Origin: Micrococcales bacterium
GTDB taxonomy: Bacteria > Actinomycetota > Actinomycetes > S36-B12 > UBA10799
Assembly (NCBI GenBank): GCA_016719135.1
Contig: JADKAV010000006.1
Coordinates: forward strand, 1 to 64,000
Direction: 5' to 3'
DNA: 64,000 nt
Both the position numbers and the translations under genes were made by a program. Below are positions 9,660-18,195 of the stretch, piece after piece; within the stretch, counting starts at the first letter, position 1, and each line of letters starts with the position of its first letter. The notes beneath the pieces are model-generated. The model was not told the DNA's origin and made no database searches. It saw only the letters and a list, made by a program, of their open reading frames with translations.

Positions 9660-9944
9660 TAAGCCGACATGGCGTCGCCTTGACCAGCGGACGCAGCCCA
9701 AGGTCCTGGCGCTCAATTGGCGTCTGAGTTGTCAGGGGTACCGGACCCGCGGTTGTTCACCGCAACCCCAGTCGGGCGAACGAAAGCGTCTTCCAGGGTC
9801 TGTGCGTGCCCCCGGCCGACGTTGGTCCAGCCGGGCTCCCGCACCCGAATGCTCACGCCGCCGCAGGCAAGCGCGGGACCGGCGTCGCGTCTGCTGACGC
9901 ATCTTCAGAGCGTTGTCCACAGATTTCCTTGAGGCCTGTTCTTG
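9660..9944. other. Intergenic stretch without a gene
   Basis: About 285 bases after the MazF-like stop hold only short frames on both strands with no start signal or motif. Nothing recognisable was found. Confidence 0.5.
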
Positions 9945-9960
9945 TCATACGTGTGTTCTA
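9945..9960 (+). promoter_or_regulatory. Possible LexA (SOS) box
   Basis: TCATACGTGTGTTCTA matches the actinobacterial LexA consensus TCGAAC-N4-GTTCGA at 9 of 12 positions. It lies 36 bp before a DUF222-HNH gene, a family often preceded by such boxes. The match is imperfect. Confidence 0.3.
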
Positions 9961-9995
9961 TTCTTGAGGTACCGGGTGACGAGAGGGGGTGCAAC

Positions 9996-11171
9996 ATGTC
10001 GGCGCTGGACGTGTCCCGGCCGGCGCGGCGGCGCGCTGCGATCCGCGAGTCGCTGCCCACTGACCATCCGGCGGTCCTTGACGACATCGCGGCGCTGGTT
10101 GATTCGCTGCCCGACCCGGTGGACCTCGGCGAGGACGACCTGGTGGGTTCGCTGCAGGTCACCGCGCGGTTGCGCAACCAGTTGGACGCCTACCTGACAG
10201 CGCTGGCCGGTACCGCCGACGCCCAGCATGTGTCGACCAGTCTGCACGCCGGGACCACCGGCACGATGATCGCTGCGGCCACCGGCACCAACCCGGCGGT
10301 CGGGTCCGCGATCGTGGGCACCGCCCGGGCGTTACGCACGCTGCCGCACGTCGCTGACGCGTTCGCCGCCGGGACCATCAACTCCTTGCATGTGCAGGCG
10401 TTGCGTGAGGCGGCCGGACGGATCACGGACTTCGCCACACTCGAGCAGTCACTGGTGGAGGTGGCCGAGTCGGTGGAACCGGCCGAACTGCGCCGCCTGC
10501 TCAGCGTCCTGATCATCCAAGACCACCCGGAATCCCCCGATACCGATCATCAGTGTCAGCGGGACAAACGCGGACTGTCACTATCGGAAACCGCCAACGG
10601 CATGTTTCCGCCTCGACGGCTGGCTGGATGGGCTTGAGGGCCGACGGTTGCGCGATGCCCTGGCCGCGTTCACCGACCGCCGCAGCAGCGGCGACACCCG
10701 CACCGCCACCCAGGCCCGCGCCGATGCTCTGGCCGACATCATCACCGCGGCGAACGCCAACACCCGCCCGTTGGGGGTATCCGGACTATCAGTGCTGGTC
10801 GATATCGAAGACCTGCCCGACGGCGTCGGCGCCACCCTCGACGACGGGCAGCTACTTGGCCCGGCCACCTTCGACCTGCTCAGCTGCGCCACCGCCTGCG
10901 CGGTCATCTTCGGCGTCAAGCGCGACGACGCATTCGTGCCGCTAGCGTTGGGCCGCTCACTTCGCCGAGCATCCCGCTGGCAATGGGCCGCACGATCGCC
11001 CGCGACCGCGGCTGCATCCGCTGCGGCCGCTCTCCGAGATACTGCCAAGCTCACCACATCGTGCACTGGAAAAATGGGGGCTTGACCGACCTGTCAAATC
11101 TCGTTTTGATGTGTCGTGTGAACGCTGGCCGAAGGTCGAGGTCCGGCTGTGGCTCTTTCGACGCCGCGTAG
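9996..11171 (+). pseudogene. DUF222/HNH endonuclease-like protein, frameshifted and truncated
   Basis: The ATG at 9996 follows GAGAGGGGGT. The first frame (MSALDVSRPARRRAAIRESL onward) is the helical DUF222 region. A shift near 10600, apparently one extra T in a T run, is needed to enter LDGWLDGLEGRRLRDALAAF. A second shift near 10980 leads to the HNH motif GCIRCGRSPRYCQAHHIVHW ending NLVLMC. The last part of the HNH module, normally a His pair after that Cys, is missing and the frame ends in unrelated residues. These 13E12-type proteins are abundant in actinobacteria and of unclear role. This copy is inactive as written. Confidence 0.75.
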
Positions 11172-11240
11172 TAGTCGAGTTAGCGACATCAGCACAAAGC
11201 CTCAACCACACCAGGGGCAGCGCATCGGGCTGGTTCACTG

Positions 11241-12724
11241 GTGTCCATGACCGAGTTACCACCTCTCCCCAAGGACCCGGCTGACCTGCAAGCGTGGGTC
11301 AACAACCTTGACCGCGACGATCTGATGGCTCTGGCCCAGGGTTTGACCACTGGTGGTTTGAGTGCGTTCTCGCAGCCGAAGAAGCCCGAGATCGACCTGC
11401 TGCCGCCGCCGGAGACGCCCAGTCTGCTGACCGTGACTGTTGAGTTGCACGGATCGAAGCCGAGGATTTGGCGGCGATTGACCCTGCCCGGAGATCTGAC
11501 GCTGGATGCCGTCCACACGCTGCTGCAGGCGGTGATGGGATGGTCGGAATCCCACCTGCACCGCTTCAGTGTGGGCGCCGGAAATGCGTACAACCAGCCG
11601 TACTTCATTACCCAGTTCGACGAACAGGAAGGGGAAGAGGGCCTCCGCGAAGACGGTGTCCGGTTAGATCAACTGCTGCGCACCCCGAGGGATCAATGAC
11701 CTACCTGTACGACTTCGGCGACGACTGGACACATCGGATCACGTTGGAAGCGATCGCGCCGTTGACCCAGGAGAACCAGCAGCCGAAATGTGTCGCCGGG
11801 GCGCGGGCGTGTCCACCCGAAGACGTCGGCGGGATCTGGGCTCACAATGACCTCGCCGCGTGGCTTCGTGCCGGAGCTCCAGCCGACGACCTGCCGAGCC
11901 AATTCTCCGACGTCCAGCACGCCCGCGACTGGCTACCCTCTGGCTACGACCCGGATGCCTTCGACGCCGACGAGGCAACCGAGGCCATGCGGGAATGGGC
12001 CGCCGGCGAGCACCTGCCCTGGCATAGCCTGCCCGAGCCGCTCGCTGACCTGATCGAGTCGCTGCACGACAACGGCTGGTCCGTAGTCAGTAGCTGGCTG
12101 GACGCATTGGGTCCTCGGCAGCCGGAGGTCTTGAGCGAGGAAGAGCTCCAAGCGGCGGCGCGGCCCTGGGTGGCGTTGCTACAGGCTGTCGGAAGCGGCA
12201 CCAAACTGACCGCGGCGGGCTACATGCCGCCCGTCACGGTGGAACAGGTCGCCCAGGCCAGCGGCGTGACCGACTGGTGGATCGGCAAGGCGAACCGGGA
12301 GGACCTCACCTGGCCGGTCGCCGAACTCCGCGAGAGCGCGCAGGCCCTCGGTCTGGTGCGCAAAACCAAGGGAATGCTCACCCCCACTGCCCGTGCCCGC
12401 GCTGCGCTGGACAACCCCCGCGCACTGGTCGACCTGGTCCTGGCACGGCTGCCGCTGGGGAAGGGATTCGAGGCGGAGGCCGGATGGTTGGCATTGCTCG
12501 GGCATGCCGCCGGAGTGTCGGGCAGGGCGTTGTCGGCGGACCTAGCGAAGATCATGGCCGAGCGCTGGCGCATGAAGGACGGCTCGCAGGTCAACGCACA
12601 GCAAGCAGCTCGCGGTGCCCGGCAGTCGCTTGGCCCTTTGGAAGCTTCGGCCGGCGGGCACCGTAAACCGGACCCCCTGCTGCTCAGGAAAATGGCCCGG
12701 GCCGCCCTCTTTGGACTTGGGTGA
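11241..12724 (+). pseudogene. Plasmid pRiA4b ORF-3 family protein with one frameshift
   Basis: The GTG at 11241, or the ATG at 11247, starts a protein whose N-terminal frame includes PRIWRRLTLPGDLTLDAVHT and MGWSESHLHRFSVG, the start of the pRiA4b ORF-3 domain. A shift near 11690 joins LLRTP to MTYLYDFGDDWTHRITLEAI, followed by CPPEDVGG, the other family signature. The remaining 270 residues are a helical C-terminal region. A paralogue with intact frame lies at 23849-25225. Repaired length is about 490 residues. Function of the family is unknown. Confidence 0.7.
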
Positions 12725-12827
12725 GATGTGAGACATCCGAGCTGCCGACCAGTTCGGCGCAAATCGCACACCCATCGCACTGACATACTCGGGTCATGAG
12801 CACCACCTCGTCCGAATCGCGAACCGC

Positions 12828-13244
12828 ATGATCGCCCATCTGATGCTGTGCGACCACGCTCAGGTCGCCGACGGCAAGCTGTTCATCAACGGCGGGGGCA
12901 TCAGCCGCTTCCTCGGATCCGGCCTGCCTCCGAGCACGTCGCTGGCCCTGCTCATGCTGGTCCCCTGGGAGAACACCAACGCACCGATCACGATCGACCT
13001 ACAGTTGCTCACCCAGGACGGTCAGCCGGTTGCGGACCCCGGGGGATCCCCGATCCGCATCCAGGTCCAGACCGAGGTCGGCCGGCCCCCCGGCATCGAG
13101 CCTGGAGTCCCGATCGATCTGCCCCTCACCTTCCCAGTAGGAGGCCTGCGACTGCCAACCGGCCGGTACACGTGGCAACTCAGCGTGGACAACGAGACCC
13201 GGCAGCCGTGGCAGATCAGCTTCACCGTCACCAACGAATCCTGA
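12828..13244 (+). CDS. DUF6941-like protein
   Basis: A 138-residue protein starting MIAHLMLCDHAQVADGKLFI and continuing NGGGISRFLGSGLPPSTSLA, then ending in a beta-rich half (GRYTWQLSVDNETRQPWQIS). The pattern of an N-terminal LCD-A...G-K-L...GGG motif and an Ig-like sandwich matches a small family I recall as DUF6941. Cytoplasmic, no signal peptide. Function unknown. It ends 7 bp before the convergent membrane protein gene. Confidence 0.55.
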   Translation: MIAHLMLCDHAQVADGKLFINGGGISRFLGSGLPPSTSLALLMLVPWENTNAPITIDLQLLTQDGQPVADPGGSPIRIQVQTEVGRPPGIEPGVPIDLPLTFPVGGLRLPTGRYTWQLSVDNETRQPWQISFTVTNES

Positions 13245-13251
13245 CGCTGAC

Positions 13252-13899
13252 TCAGCCGAACAGCAGCGTCATCGTGATCGGTGCGTACGACGCCTGCGTG
13301 TTCCCCATGACCATGAGGATCAGGACGAAACAAGCCAGCATGGTCGCCGACCCGGCCAGCACCCGACCGACCACTCGTTGCCCGGCCCGCGACCGCTTGA
13401 TGACGCTGCGCCACACGACGACGCTCAGTGCCGCGAACAGCACCAGCAACAGCGTGGTGATCACAGCTTTGGGCTCCTGCCAGGCCAGCCGCGCGTCCAC
13501 CTGGTTCTGGATCAGCTGCGGCACCTCGGCGCTGCCTGAACGCACCCACGCGGTCAGCGATTGTGTGAGCTCGCCCGACGCGGCGGGCTTGAGGTCGCCG
13601 GGGGTTCCGATCGCACCCGCCAGGCCCTGCCGCGGGTTGAGGACATTGCTCAGGTTGGCCGCCACGACGACGGTCAGCAGCAGCCCCACGGTGGAACCGG
13701 CGACGGCGAACACGAAGTGGGTGCGTCGCTCCACACCACGCGGTGCGCGCCGGAACCGCACCCACGAGCCGACGCCGAGGGCCAGCAGTGCCAGAGCGAA
13801 GAACCCGCCGACGACCACAAGCGCGAGGTGGTAGTCGACGTAGTCCTGCAGCAGCCGTTCGTAGGCCGGATTGTTCGCTTTCACGTGATTAGTGTGCAT
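13252..13899 (-). CDS. Integral membrane protein, unknown function
   Basis: With the ATG at 13897-13899 the protein has 215 residues. Four hydrophobic segments are visible: LALVVVGGFFALALLALGVG, FAVAGSTVGLLLTVVVAANL, VITTLLLVLFAALSVVVWRS and a last one near MLACFVLILMVMGNT. The start overlaps the end of the upstream DUF4386 gene by 11 bp, so the two are a coupled operon divergent from the TetR gene at 14649. No catalytic motif is seen. Confidence 0.65.
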   Translation of the reverse strand: MHTNHVKANNPAYERLLQDYVDYHLALVVVGGFFALALLALGVGSWVRFRRAPRGVERRTHFVFAVAGSTVGLLLTVVVAANLSNVLNPRQGLAGAIGTPGDLKPAASGELTQSLTAWVRSGSAEVPQLIQNQVDARLAWQEPKAVITTLLLVLFAALSVVVWRSVIKRSRAGQRVVGRVLAGSATMLACFVLILMVMGNTQASYAPITMTLLFG

Positions 13900-14563
13900 C
13901 GACGAGTTCGACCGTCCGCGCCGGGGCGTAGAGCCGCTCCACGGCATCGGTGTTGAACCCCTTGAGCAGCAGCCAGAAGCCCAGCGCGATCTCCCATGCG
14001 GCGATCAGCACCGCGGACAGGAAGCCAGCCGCCGAGACCTGGTCGATGACGCCGAAGAGGATTCCGACCGCCGCAGCCAGCAGCAACGGTGCGCCGATCA
14101 ACCCGAGGATCGGGATGATCCGCGGTACCAGGCCCGCCCGCAGCAACAGCGGCGCCAGCAGCAGTGCGTTCACCGCCGGCAACGTGCCCGGCCCGAGCAG
14201 GAACGCCCAGTCGTGCATGCCCACCAGCGCCTGTGCTGCGGGTCCGGCGACGGTCACACTCAACATCGCGAGGACCCCCATCACGATGATCGCGGCCTCC
14301 AGCGTGCGCGAGCCCACGAAACCGAGCGCGGTCGCCTCGTCGACGCGGCGCACGACCGGGAACAGCGCCACGGCGGTTCCGATGCAGGCCAGCGCGAGGA
14401 CCATCTCGAGCCCGGCTGCCCAGTGCAGCGCGGTGGCTCCGGCCGCGGCGGTGGCGGGGTCGGCCAGCACCGGATCCTTCAGGGCCAGCGCGGGGATGGA
14501 GGTGACGACGGTGAGCAGATACAACGCACCGGCGATGAACGCCAAGCGGCGGGTGTGGGACAT
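13889..14563 (-). CDS. DUF4386-family membrane protein
   Basis: A 224-residue protein starting MSHTRRLAFIAGALYLLTVV with about six transmembrane segments, including LHWAAGLEMVLALACIGTAV and ALLLAPLLLRAGLVPRIIPI. The pattern matches DUF4386 integral membrane proteins, which often neighbour TetR regulators. It is transcribed away from a TetR gene with two tandem operators between them, so it is probably the regulated target. Substrate or role unknown. Confidence 0.7.
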   Translation of the reverse strand: MSHTRRLAFIAGALYLLTVVTSIPALALKDPVLADPATAAAGATALHWAAGLEMVLALACIGTAVALFPVVRRVDEATALGFVGSRTLEAAIIVMGVLAMLSVTVAGPAAQALVGMHDWAFLLGPGTLPAVNALLLAPLLLRAGLVPRIIPILGLIGAPLLLAAAVGILFGVIDQVSAAGFLSAVLIAAWEIALGFWLLLKGFNTDAVERLYAPARTVELVDAH

Positions 14564-14587
14564 GTGGGCTCCGGACGATTAGAGTGA

Positions 14588-14627
14588 GGTGTACGGCGTA
14601 TACCAACGTAGGTGTACACCGTATACC
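14588..14627. promoter_or_regulatory. Tandem TetR-type operators
   Basis: Two 17-bp sites, GGTGTACGGCGTATACC (14588-14604) and GGTGTACACCGTATACC (14611-14627), lie 23 bp apart. Each is an imperfect palindrome of the form GGTRTAC-N3-GTAYACC. They sit between the divergent DUF4386 gene (start 14563) and the TetR gene (start 14649). This is the expected arrangement for autoregulation by the TetR protein. Confidence 0.7.
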
Positions 14628-14648
14628 TGTCAAGACCGGAGGTCCGAC

Positions 14649-15332
14649 ATGCCCCCCAGGACACCGCTTTCGCGCGATCGGGCACTTGCCGAAGCCGTGG
14701 CGTTGGCAGATGCCGAAGGGATCGACGCGGTGAGCATGCGGCGGTTGGCGGCGCGCCTCGACGTGGTTCCAATGGCGCTCTACAAACACGTGACGAACAA
14801 GAGCGACCTGCTCGACGGGATGGTCGAGACCCTGATCGCGTCCTACGATCCGCCCGACCCGACGTTGGGCTGGAAGGCGGCCGTTCGCGCCCAGATCCTC
14901 TCGGCGCGGCGGGTACTGCTGGACCATCCCTGGGCACGGCAGGTCATCGAGACCCGCACCACGCGCACGCCGCAGGTACTCGGCTACATGGACCGCCTGT
15001 CGGGCACGTTCATCGAAGGCGGGTTCACCCCGGATCTCACCCACCACGTGATGCACGCGCTCGGTCACCGGATCTGGGGGTTCAGCCCCGAGGCCTTCGA
15101 CGACCCCGACTCACTGCAACCGCCGACCGATCCCGCCGCGCGCCAAGCCATGGTGCAAGCCGTCCAGCAGACCTACCCGTACATCGCGATGATCGCGCTC
15201 GACGCCGTCGGCGGTGACCTGTCGGCGGTCGGGGCGGGTTGCGACGAGCAGTTCGAGTTCGAGTTCAGCCTCGACCTCCTGCTCGACGCGTTCGAGCGAC
15301 TGCAGGAGGCGGGCTGGCGTTCAGCGCGGTGA
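14649..15332 (+). CDS. TetR-family transcriptional regulator
   Basis: 227 residues, start ATG at 14649 preceded by GGAGG at 14638-14642. The N-terminal helix-turn-helix reads ALADAEGIDAVSMRRLAARL then DVVPMALYKHVTNKSDLLDG, the standard TetR signature. The C-terminal part (HALGHRIWGFSPEAF) resembles the tetracycline-repressor-type all-helical ligand domain. It probably represses itself and the divergent DUF4386 operon through the tandem sites at 14588-14627. Ligand unknown. Confidence 0.85.
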   Translation: MPPRTPLSRDRALAEAVALADAEGIDAVSMRRLAARLDVVPMALYKHVTNKSDLLDGMVETLIASYDPPDPTLGWKAAVRAQILSARRVLLDHPWARQVIETRTTRTPQVLGYMDRLSGTFIEGGFTPDLTHHVMHALGHRIWGFSPEAFDDPDSLQPPTDPAARQAMVQAVQQTYPYIAMIALDAVGGDLSAVGAGCDEQFEFEFSLDLLLDAFERLQEAGWRSAR

Positions 15333-15344
15333 GGTTGGTTGTCA

Positions 15345-15688
15345 CTATTGCAGTCGGTCGGCGATCTGCTGGAGTTCGTCGATCTCACCGGCGGCCACCG
15401 CCATCACCAACTCGTACGCCTCGTCGTTGCTCAGCCTCAGCCGCTCGCCGTTGATGCCCAGGAATGCGATCGCCGCTGCCAGCGCCAGTCGCTTGTTGCC
15501 GTCCACAAGTGCGTGGTTCTTCGCCAGAGAGTGCAACAGCGCCGCGGCTTTCGCGTACAGGTCCGGATACGCGTCACGGCCGAAAGCGGAAGTCCGTGGT
15601 CGCGCCGAGGCTGCCTCCATCAGACTCACGTCTCGCCTACACCCGTTCGGCGTTATGAAGCAGGTCGTCGAGAGTCGAGGTAGATCAC
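15345..15688 (-). pseudogene. doc: Doc-type (Fic fold) toxin with N-terminal frameshifts
   Basis: Doc toxins phosphorylate EF-Tu. The core is intact: DAYPDLYAKAAALLHSLAKN followed by HALVDGNKRLALAAAIAFL, which carries the Fic-type HxLxDGNKR active-site motif. The expected N-terminus is scattered over frames: a GTG at 15688 begins VIYLDS, then DDLLHNAERV appears in another frame, then RDVSLMEAASARP in the main frame. At least two indels lie between about 15610 and 15670. The start overlaps the antitoxin stop (GTGA). Confidence 0.65.
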
Positions 15689-15882
15689 TCGCCGAGCCGC
15701 TGCAGGGCCTCGGCATAACGCGGCAGTTCCTTATCCAGCACCTGGTCCAGGAGGTCCCGACGAGAGGTGCGTTCAACGTACTCTCGAACGGCCTGGCGGG
15801 CGACTTCCTGCATCGAACGCCCTTCGAGGCGAGCTCGGGCTCGCAGCGCTTCCGTCTCCTGGTCGTCCAACCGCAGAGTCAT
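15685..15882 (-). CDS. Ribbon-helix-helix antitoxin of the Doc pair
   Basis: The ATG at 15880-15882 gives 65 residues: MTLRLDDQETEALRARARLE then GRSMQEVARQAVREYVERTS. This is a typical ribbon-helix-helix DNA-binding domain followed by a short toxin-binding tail. The stop overlaps the Doc start. It faces the divergent Xre/RES pair across about 70 bp, so both TA promoters share the same short region. Confidence 0.7.
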   Translation of the reverse strand: MTLRLDDQETEALRARARLEGRSMQEVARQAVREYVERTSRRDLLDQVLDKELPRYAEALQRLGE

Positions 15883-15951
15883 AGCCACTGTGAAATGATA
15901 CCGACCTACAGTTCCGCATAATGCTACTGTGTAGGAAACGTAGGAGAGCCC

Positions 15952-16560
15952 ATGAGCGTTGTCGAAGAACGTCTGGACGCGATCCTGCACGATCTGGAGG
16001 ATCTACCCGCGGAACAGGTGGCCCAGATATTCCGCCAACTGCTGCAACCCTCGCAAGCGGATTTCGCACAGGCATTGCGCGTCTTCGTTCACGCGGCACT
16101 GACCACGGATGCCGAGGTCGAGCGCCTGGCCGGTGAACCCAAGGATGTTCGCGGAGAATCCGACCGGCTGCTGCGGGACCAGCGGATCAAGGCCGAGGCG
16201 CATGCCGGGGTCCTCGACCAGGATTTCCTCGACTCCTCGGGGGTGGGCGTCGCGCTGGGCGCGAGTGGGATCAACAAGCGCGAAGCGGCCAGCGATCTTC
16301 GCAGGTCAGGTGCTCTGGTCGGCCTGCCAGTGCGTAACAAGTACCTCTATCCGAGCTTCCAGATCGACGAGTCAAAGGCCCGCGTCCACCCGGTCGTTGC
16401 GGATGTGAATCGACTGCTCGGCGCATCCGACGATCCATGGGGGGTCGCCTCCTGGTGGATCAGCAGCCAACCTCGACTCGACGGTGCCAGGCCCCAGGAC
16501 CTCGTCGGTAGCGACAAGCAAGATCTGCTCATCGCGCTGACGTCCGGCGACGATGACTGA
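15952..16560 (+). CDS. Xre/MbcA/ParS-type antitoxin of a RES module
   Basis: 202 residues, ATG at 15952 preceded by AGGAGAG. The C-terminal half holds GVALGASGINKREAASDLRR, SGALVGLPVRNKYLYPSFQI and the MbcA/ParS-like end VNRLLGASDDPWGVASWWIS. The order of DNA-binding domain then toxin-binding domain fits RES antitoxins. It overlaps the RES gene by 8 bp. The first 100 residues are a longer helical extension than I expect for this family. Confidence 0.75.
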   Translation: MSVVEERLDAILHDLEDLPAEQVAQIFRQLLQPSQADFAQALRVFVHAALTTDAEVERLAGEPKDVRGESDRLLRDQRIKAEAHAGVLDQDFLDSSGVGVALGASGINKREAASDLRRSGALVGLPVRNKYLYPSFQIDESKARVHPVVADVNRLLGASDDPWGVASWWISSQPRLDGARPQDLVGSDKQDLLIALTSGDDD

Positions 16561-17191
16561 GACCTGGAGCCACCTTCCAGACCCCCCTGATCGGAAACCG
16601 CGCGGCAGACCTGTACTCCGCACGTTGAAGGCCGGCACCACGGTCTTCCGTATCCACCGCCTCGGGCGTGACCCGGTGGCCCTGAACTGGACTGCCCGGC
16701 CGGATCGGATCAGCGGCGGACGCTTCGACTCTCTGGACGGCAGCTACGGGTACGTCTACGTTGGCGATTCTGCTGCCACGGCGATCGCCGAGACCCTCTG
16801 CCGGGATCTTCCGCTAGAAGGCGCGGCCCGGCTCGTGCCATGGACACGCATTGCGCAGCGGGCCTTGAGCCGCTTGACCGTCGCGGGTGATCTGAGGGTT
16901 CTGAGCCTGCGCGGACCTGCCCTTACCCAGGTCGGCGCTCCATTGGCGCTCACGAAGTGCGGCGCAGACGCCTACGAGACCACTCGGGCCTGGGCGCTGG
17001 CTCTGCGTCGATGGGTTCCTCGGGCGCAAGGCTTCGCCTACCGGCCCCGGCACGACGAGGACGGACTGACGTGGGTCGCGTTTGAGGAGGAGGCACTCGT
17101 CGCGGCCGCCGAACCCGTCCCGCTGACCGAACCCGGCGTTCTGCGGCTGGTGCGCGACGTGCTGCATGCGCACAACGCGACGTTTGACTAG
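16553..17191 (+). CDS. RES-domain NAD+-degrading toxin
   Basis: 212 residues. RES toxins (MbcT, ParT) deplete NAD+ by phosphorolysis or ADP-ribosylation. The conserved N-terminal FRIHRLGRDPVALNW, the GGRFDSLDGSYGYVYVGD segment and AIAETLCRD give the family's Arg, Tyr and Glu positions; DGLTWVAFEEEALVAAAEPV ends the fold. Overlap with the antitoxin gene makes a complete module that appears intact, in contrast to the broken Doc module beside it. Confidence 0.8.
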   Translation: MTETWSHLPDPPDRKPRGRPVLRTLKAGTTVFRIHRLGRDPVALNWTARPDRISGGRFDSLDGSYGYVYVGDSAATAIAETLCRDLPLEGAARLVPWTRIAQRALSRLTVAGDLRVLSLRGPALTQVGAPLALTKCGADAYETTRAWALALRRWVPRAQGFAYRPRHDEDGLTWVAFEEEALVAAAEPVPLTEPGVLRLVRDVLHAHNATFD

Positions 17192-17229
17192 GTCCGGCCG
17201 GCTTTCGCTTTCTCACCTCAAGCCTGGCG

Positions 17230-17278
17230 GGACTTTGGACGAATACTGCCAATAGGTGACGTCATGCGTCCAAAGTCC
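17230..17278. repeat. Inverted repeat with 12-bp arms
   Basis: GGACTTTGGACG (17230-17241) and its exact complement CGTCCAAAGTCC (17267-17278) flank a 25-base loop. It lies after the RES toxin stop and before the NlpC gene. A factor-independent terminator or a protein-binding site is possible; no T run follows. Confidence 0.5.
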
Positions 17279-17349
17279 GGCCGGATCACTGCCGAGCCGG
17301 GCCGCTCCCGCGTGACTTACCCTGGAAGTACCGACGAAAGGGGTCTACG

Positions 17350-18138
17350 GTGCGACGCTGGCTGCTCGCAACGCTGGTGACCCTAGCGCTGCTGACGCCT
17401 ATCCCCGCGCTGGCCCAGCCGGGCTCCGAGGCGATCGAGCGTGCGCAGAGTTGGGCCGAGGCCGGTGTCGGCTACAGCGGCAGCAACTACTTCACCAATG
17501 AGTACGGCACCTACCGCACCGACTGCTCCGGGTACGTGTCGATGGCGTGGGGGTTGGACTCGTCCTACACGACCGTGACCCTGCCCAGCGTCTCCTACCC
17601 GATCGCCAAGGACGCCCTCGAACCCGGCGACATCCTCAACAACCCATTGCCCGGGACCAGCGGCCACGTGGTGCTGTTCGCCGGTTGGGCCGATGCCGCC
17701 AAGACGCGCTACTTCGCCTACGAGGAAAGTCCTTCGGGCGGGGCGCAGCTCAACGAGGTCCCCTACCCCTATTGGCCCGGCTACGGGACCTTCACACCGC
17801 GCCGTTACATCGGAACCACCTCGAAGACTCCCGTGATTCCGCCGCCCGCGGCCCCGCAGCCGAAGAAGCCCGACCCGGTAACCGACGGCGACTTCGTGCG
17901 CCACGACAAGCAGGTGTACCGCATCGCAGGTGGTGCGCCGGTGCCGGTGAGCAAGGACAGGCAAGCCCGGAAACTGACCGATGACGCGGACGGAACGCTG
18001 ATCAAAGCCGGCGCCGACGTGTACCTGGTGCAGGACGGCGTGCCGGTGCCCCACCAAGGTGTCCGCGGTGTGCCCATCGACCCGGCCGCGATCGCCAACG
18101 CCGGCGGCGAGGGGCCCTGGTCGCACCTCAGGTCCTAG
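17350..18138 (+). CDS. Secreted NlpC/P60-like peptidoglycan hydrolase
   Basis: 262 residues from GTG at 17350 after AAAGGGG. The N-terminus LLATLVTLALLTPIPALA is a signal peptide with an AQA cleavage site. The catalytic Cys is at about 59 (TDCSGYVSMAWGL), and the His at about 106 (GTSGHVVLFAGW), in the NlpC/P60 order. A PPPAAPQPKKP linker leads to a 90-residue C-terminal region with two similar halves (DKQVYRIAGGAPVPV and GADVYLVQDGVPVP). It probably cleaves cell-wall peptides. A dispersed repeat copy starts 5 bp after the stop. Confidence 0.75.
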   Translation: MRRWLLATLVTLALLTPIPALAQPGSEAIERAQSWAEAGVGYSGSNYFTNEYGTYRTDCSGYVSMAWGLDSSYTTVTLPSVSYPIAKDALEPGDILNNPLPGTSGHVVLFAGWADAAKTRYFAYEESPSGGAQLNEVPYPYWPGYGTFTPRRYIGTTSKTPVIPPPAAPQPKKPDPVTDGDFVRHDKQVYRIAGGAPVPVSKDRQARKLTDDADGTLIKAGADVYLVQDGVPVPHQGVRGVPIDPAAIANAGGEGPWSHLRS

Positions 18139-18143
18139 GCCCG

Positions 18144-18190
18144 CTTTCGGTGACAAAACGACCAGCCACTGGTCACGATTTCACCGAAAG
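18144..18190. repeat. Dispersed two-stem repeat, copy 1
   Basis: Outer arms CTTTCGGTGA and TCACCGAAAG enclose A/T-rich sides and an inner stem ACCAG-CCA-CTGGT. It lies 5 bp after the NlpC-like stop and just before the convergent DUF559-like gene end. Four further copies occur at 19188, 22883, 34851 and 38519. Confidence 0.75.
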
Positions 18191-18195
18191 GTGGT

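Noticed and set aside
13881..15068. Long leftward frame (about 395 codons) crossing the TetR gene and the DUF4386 gene
   Set aside because: It runs antisense to the TetR gene and out of frame through DUF4386, with no motif of its own.
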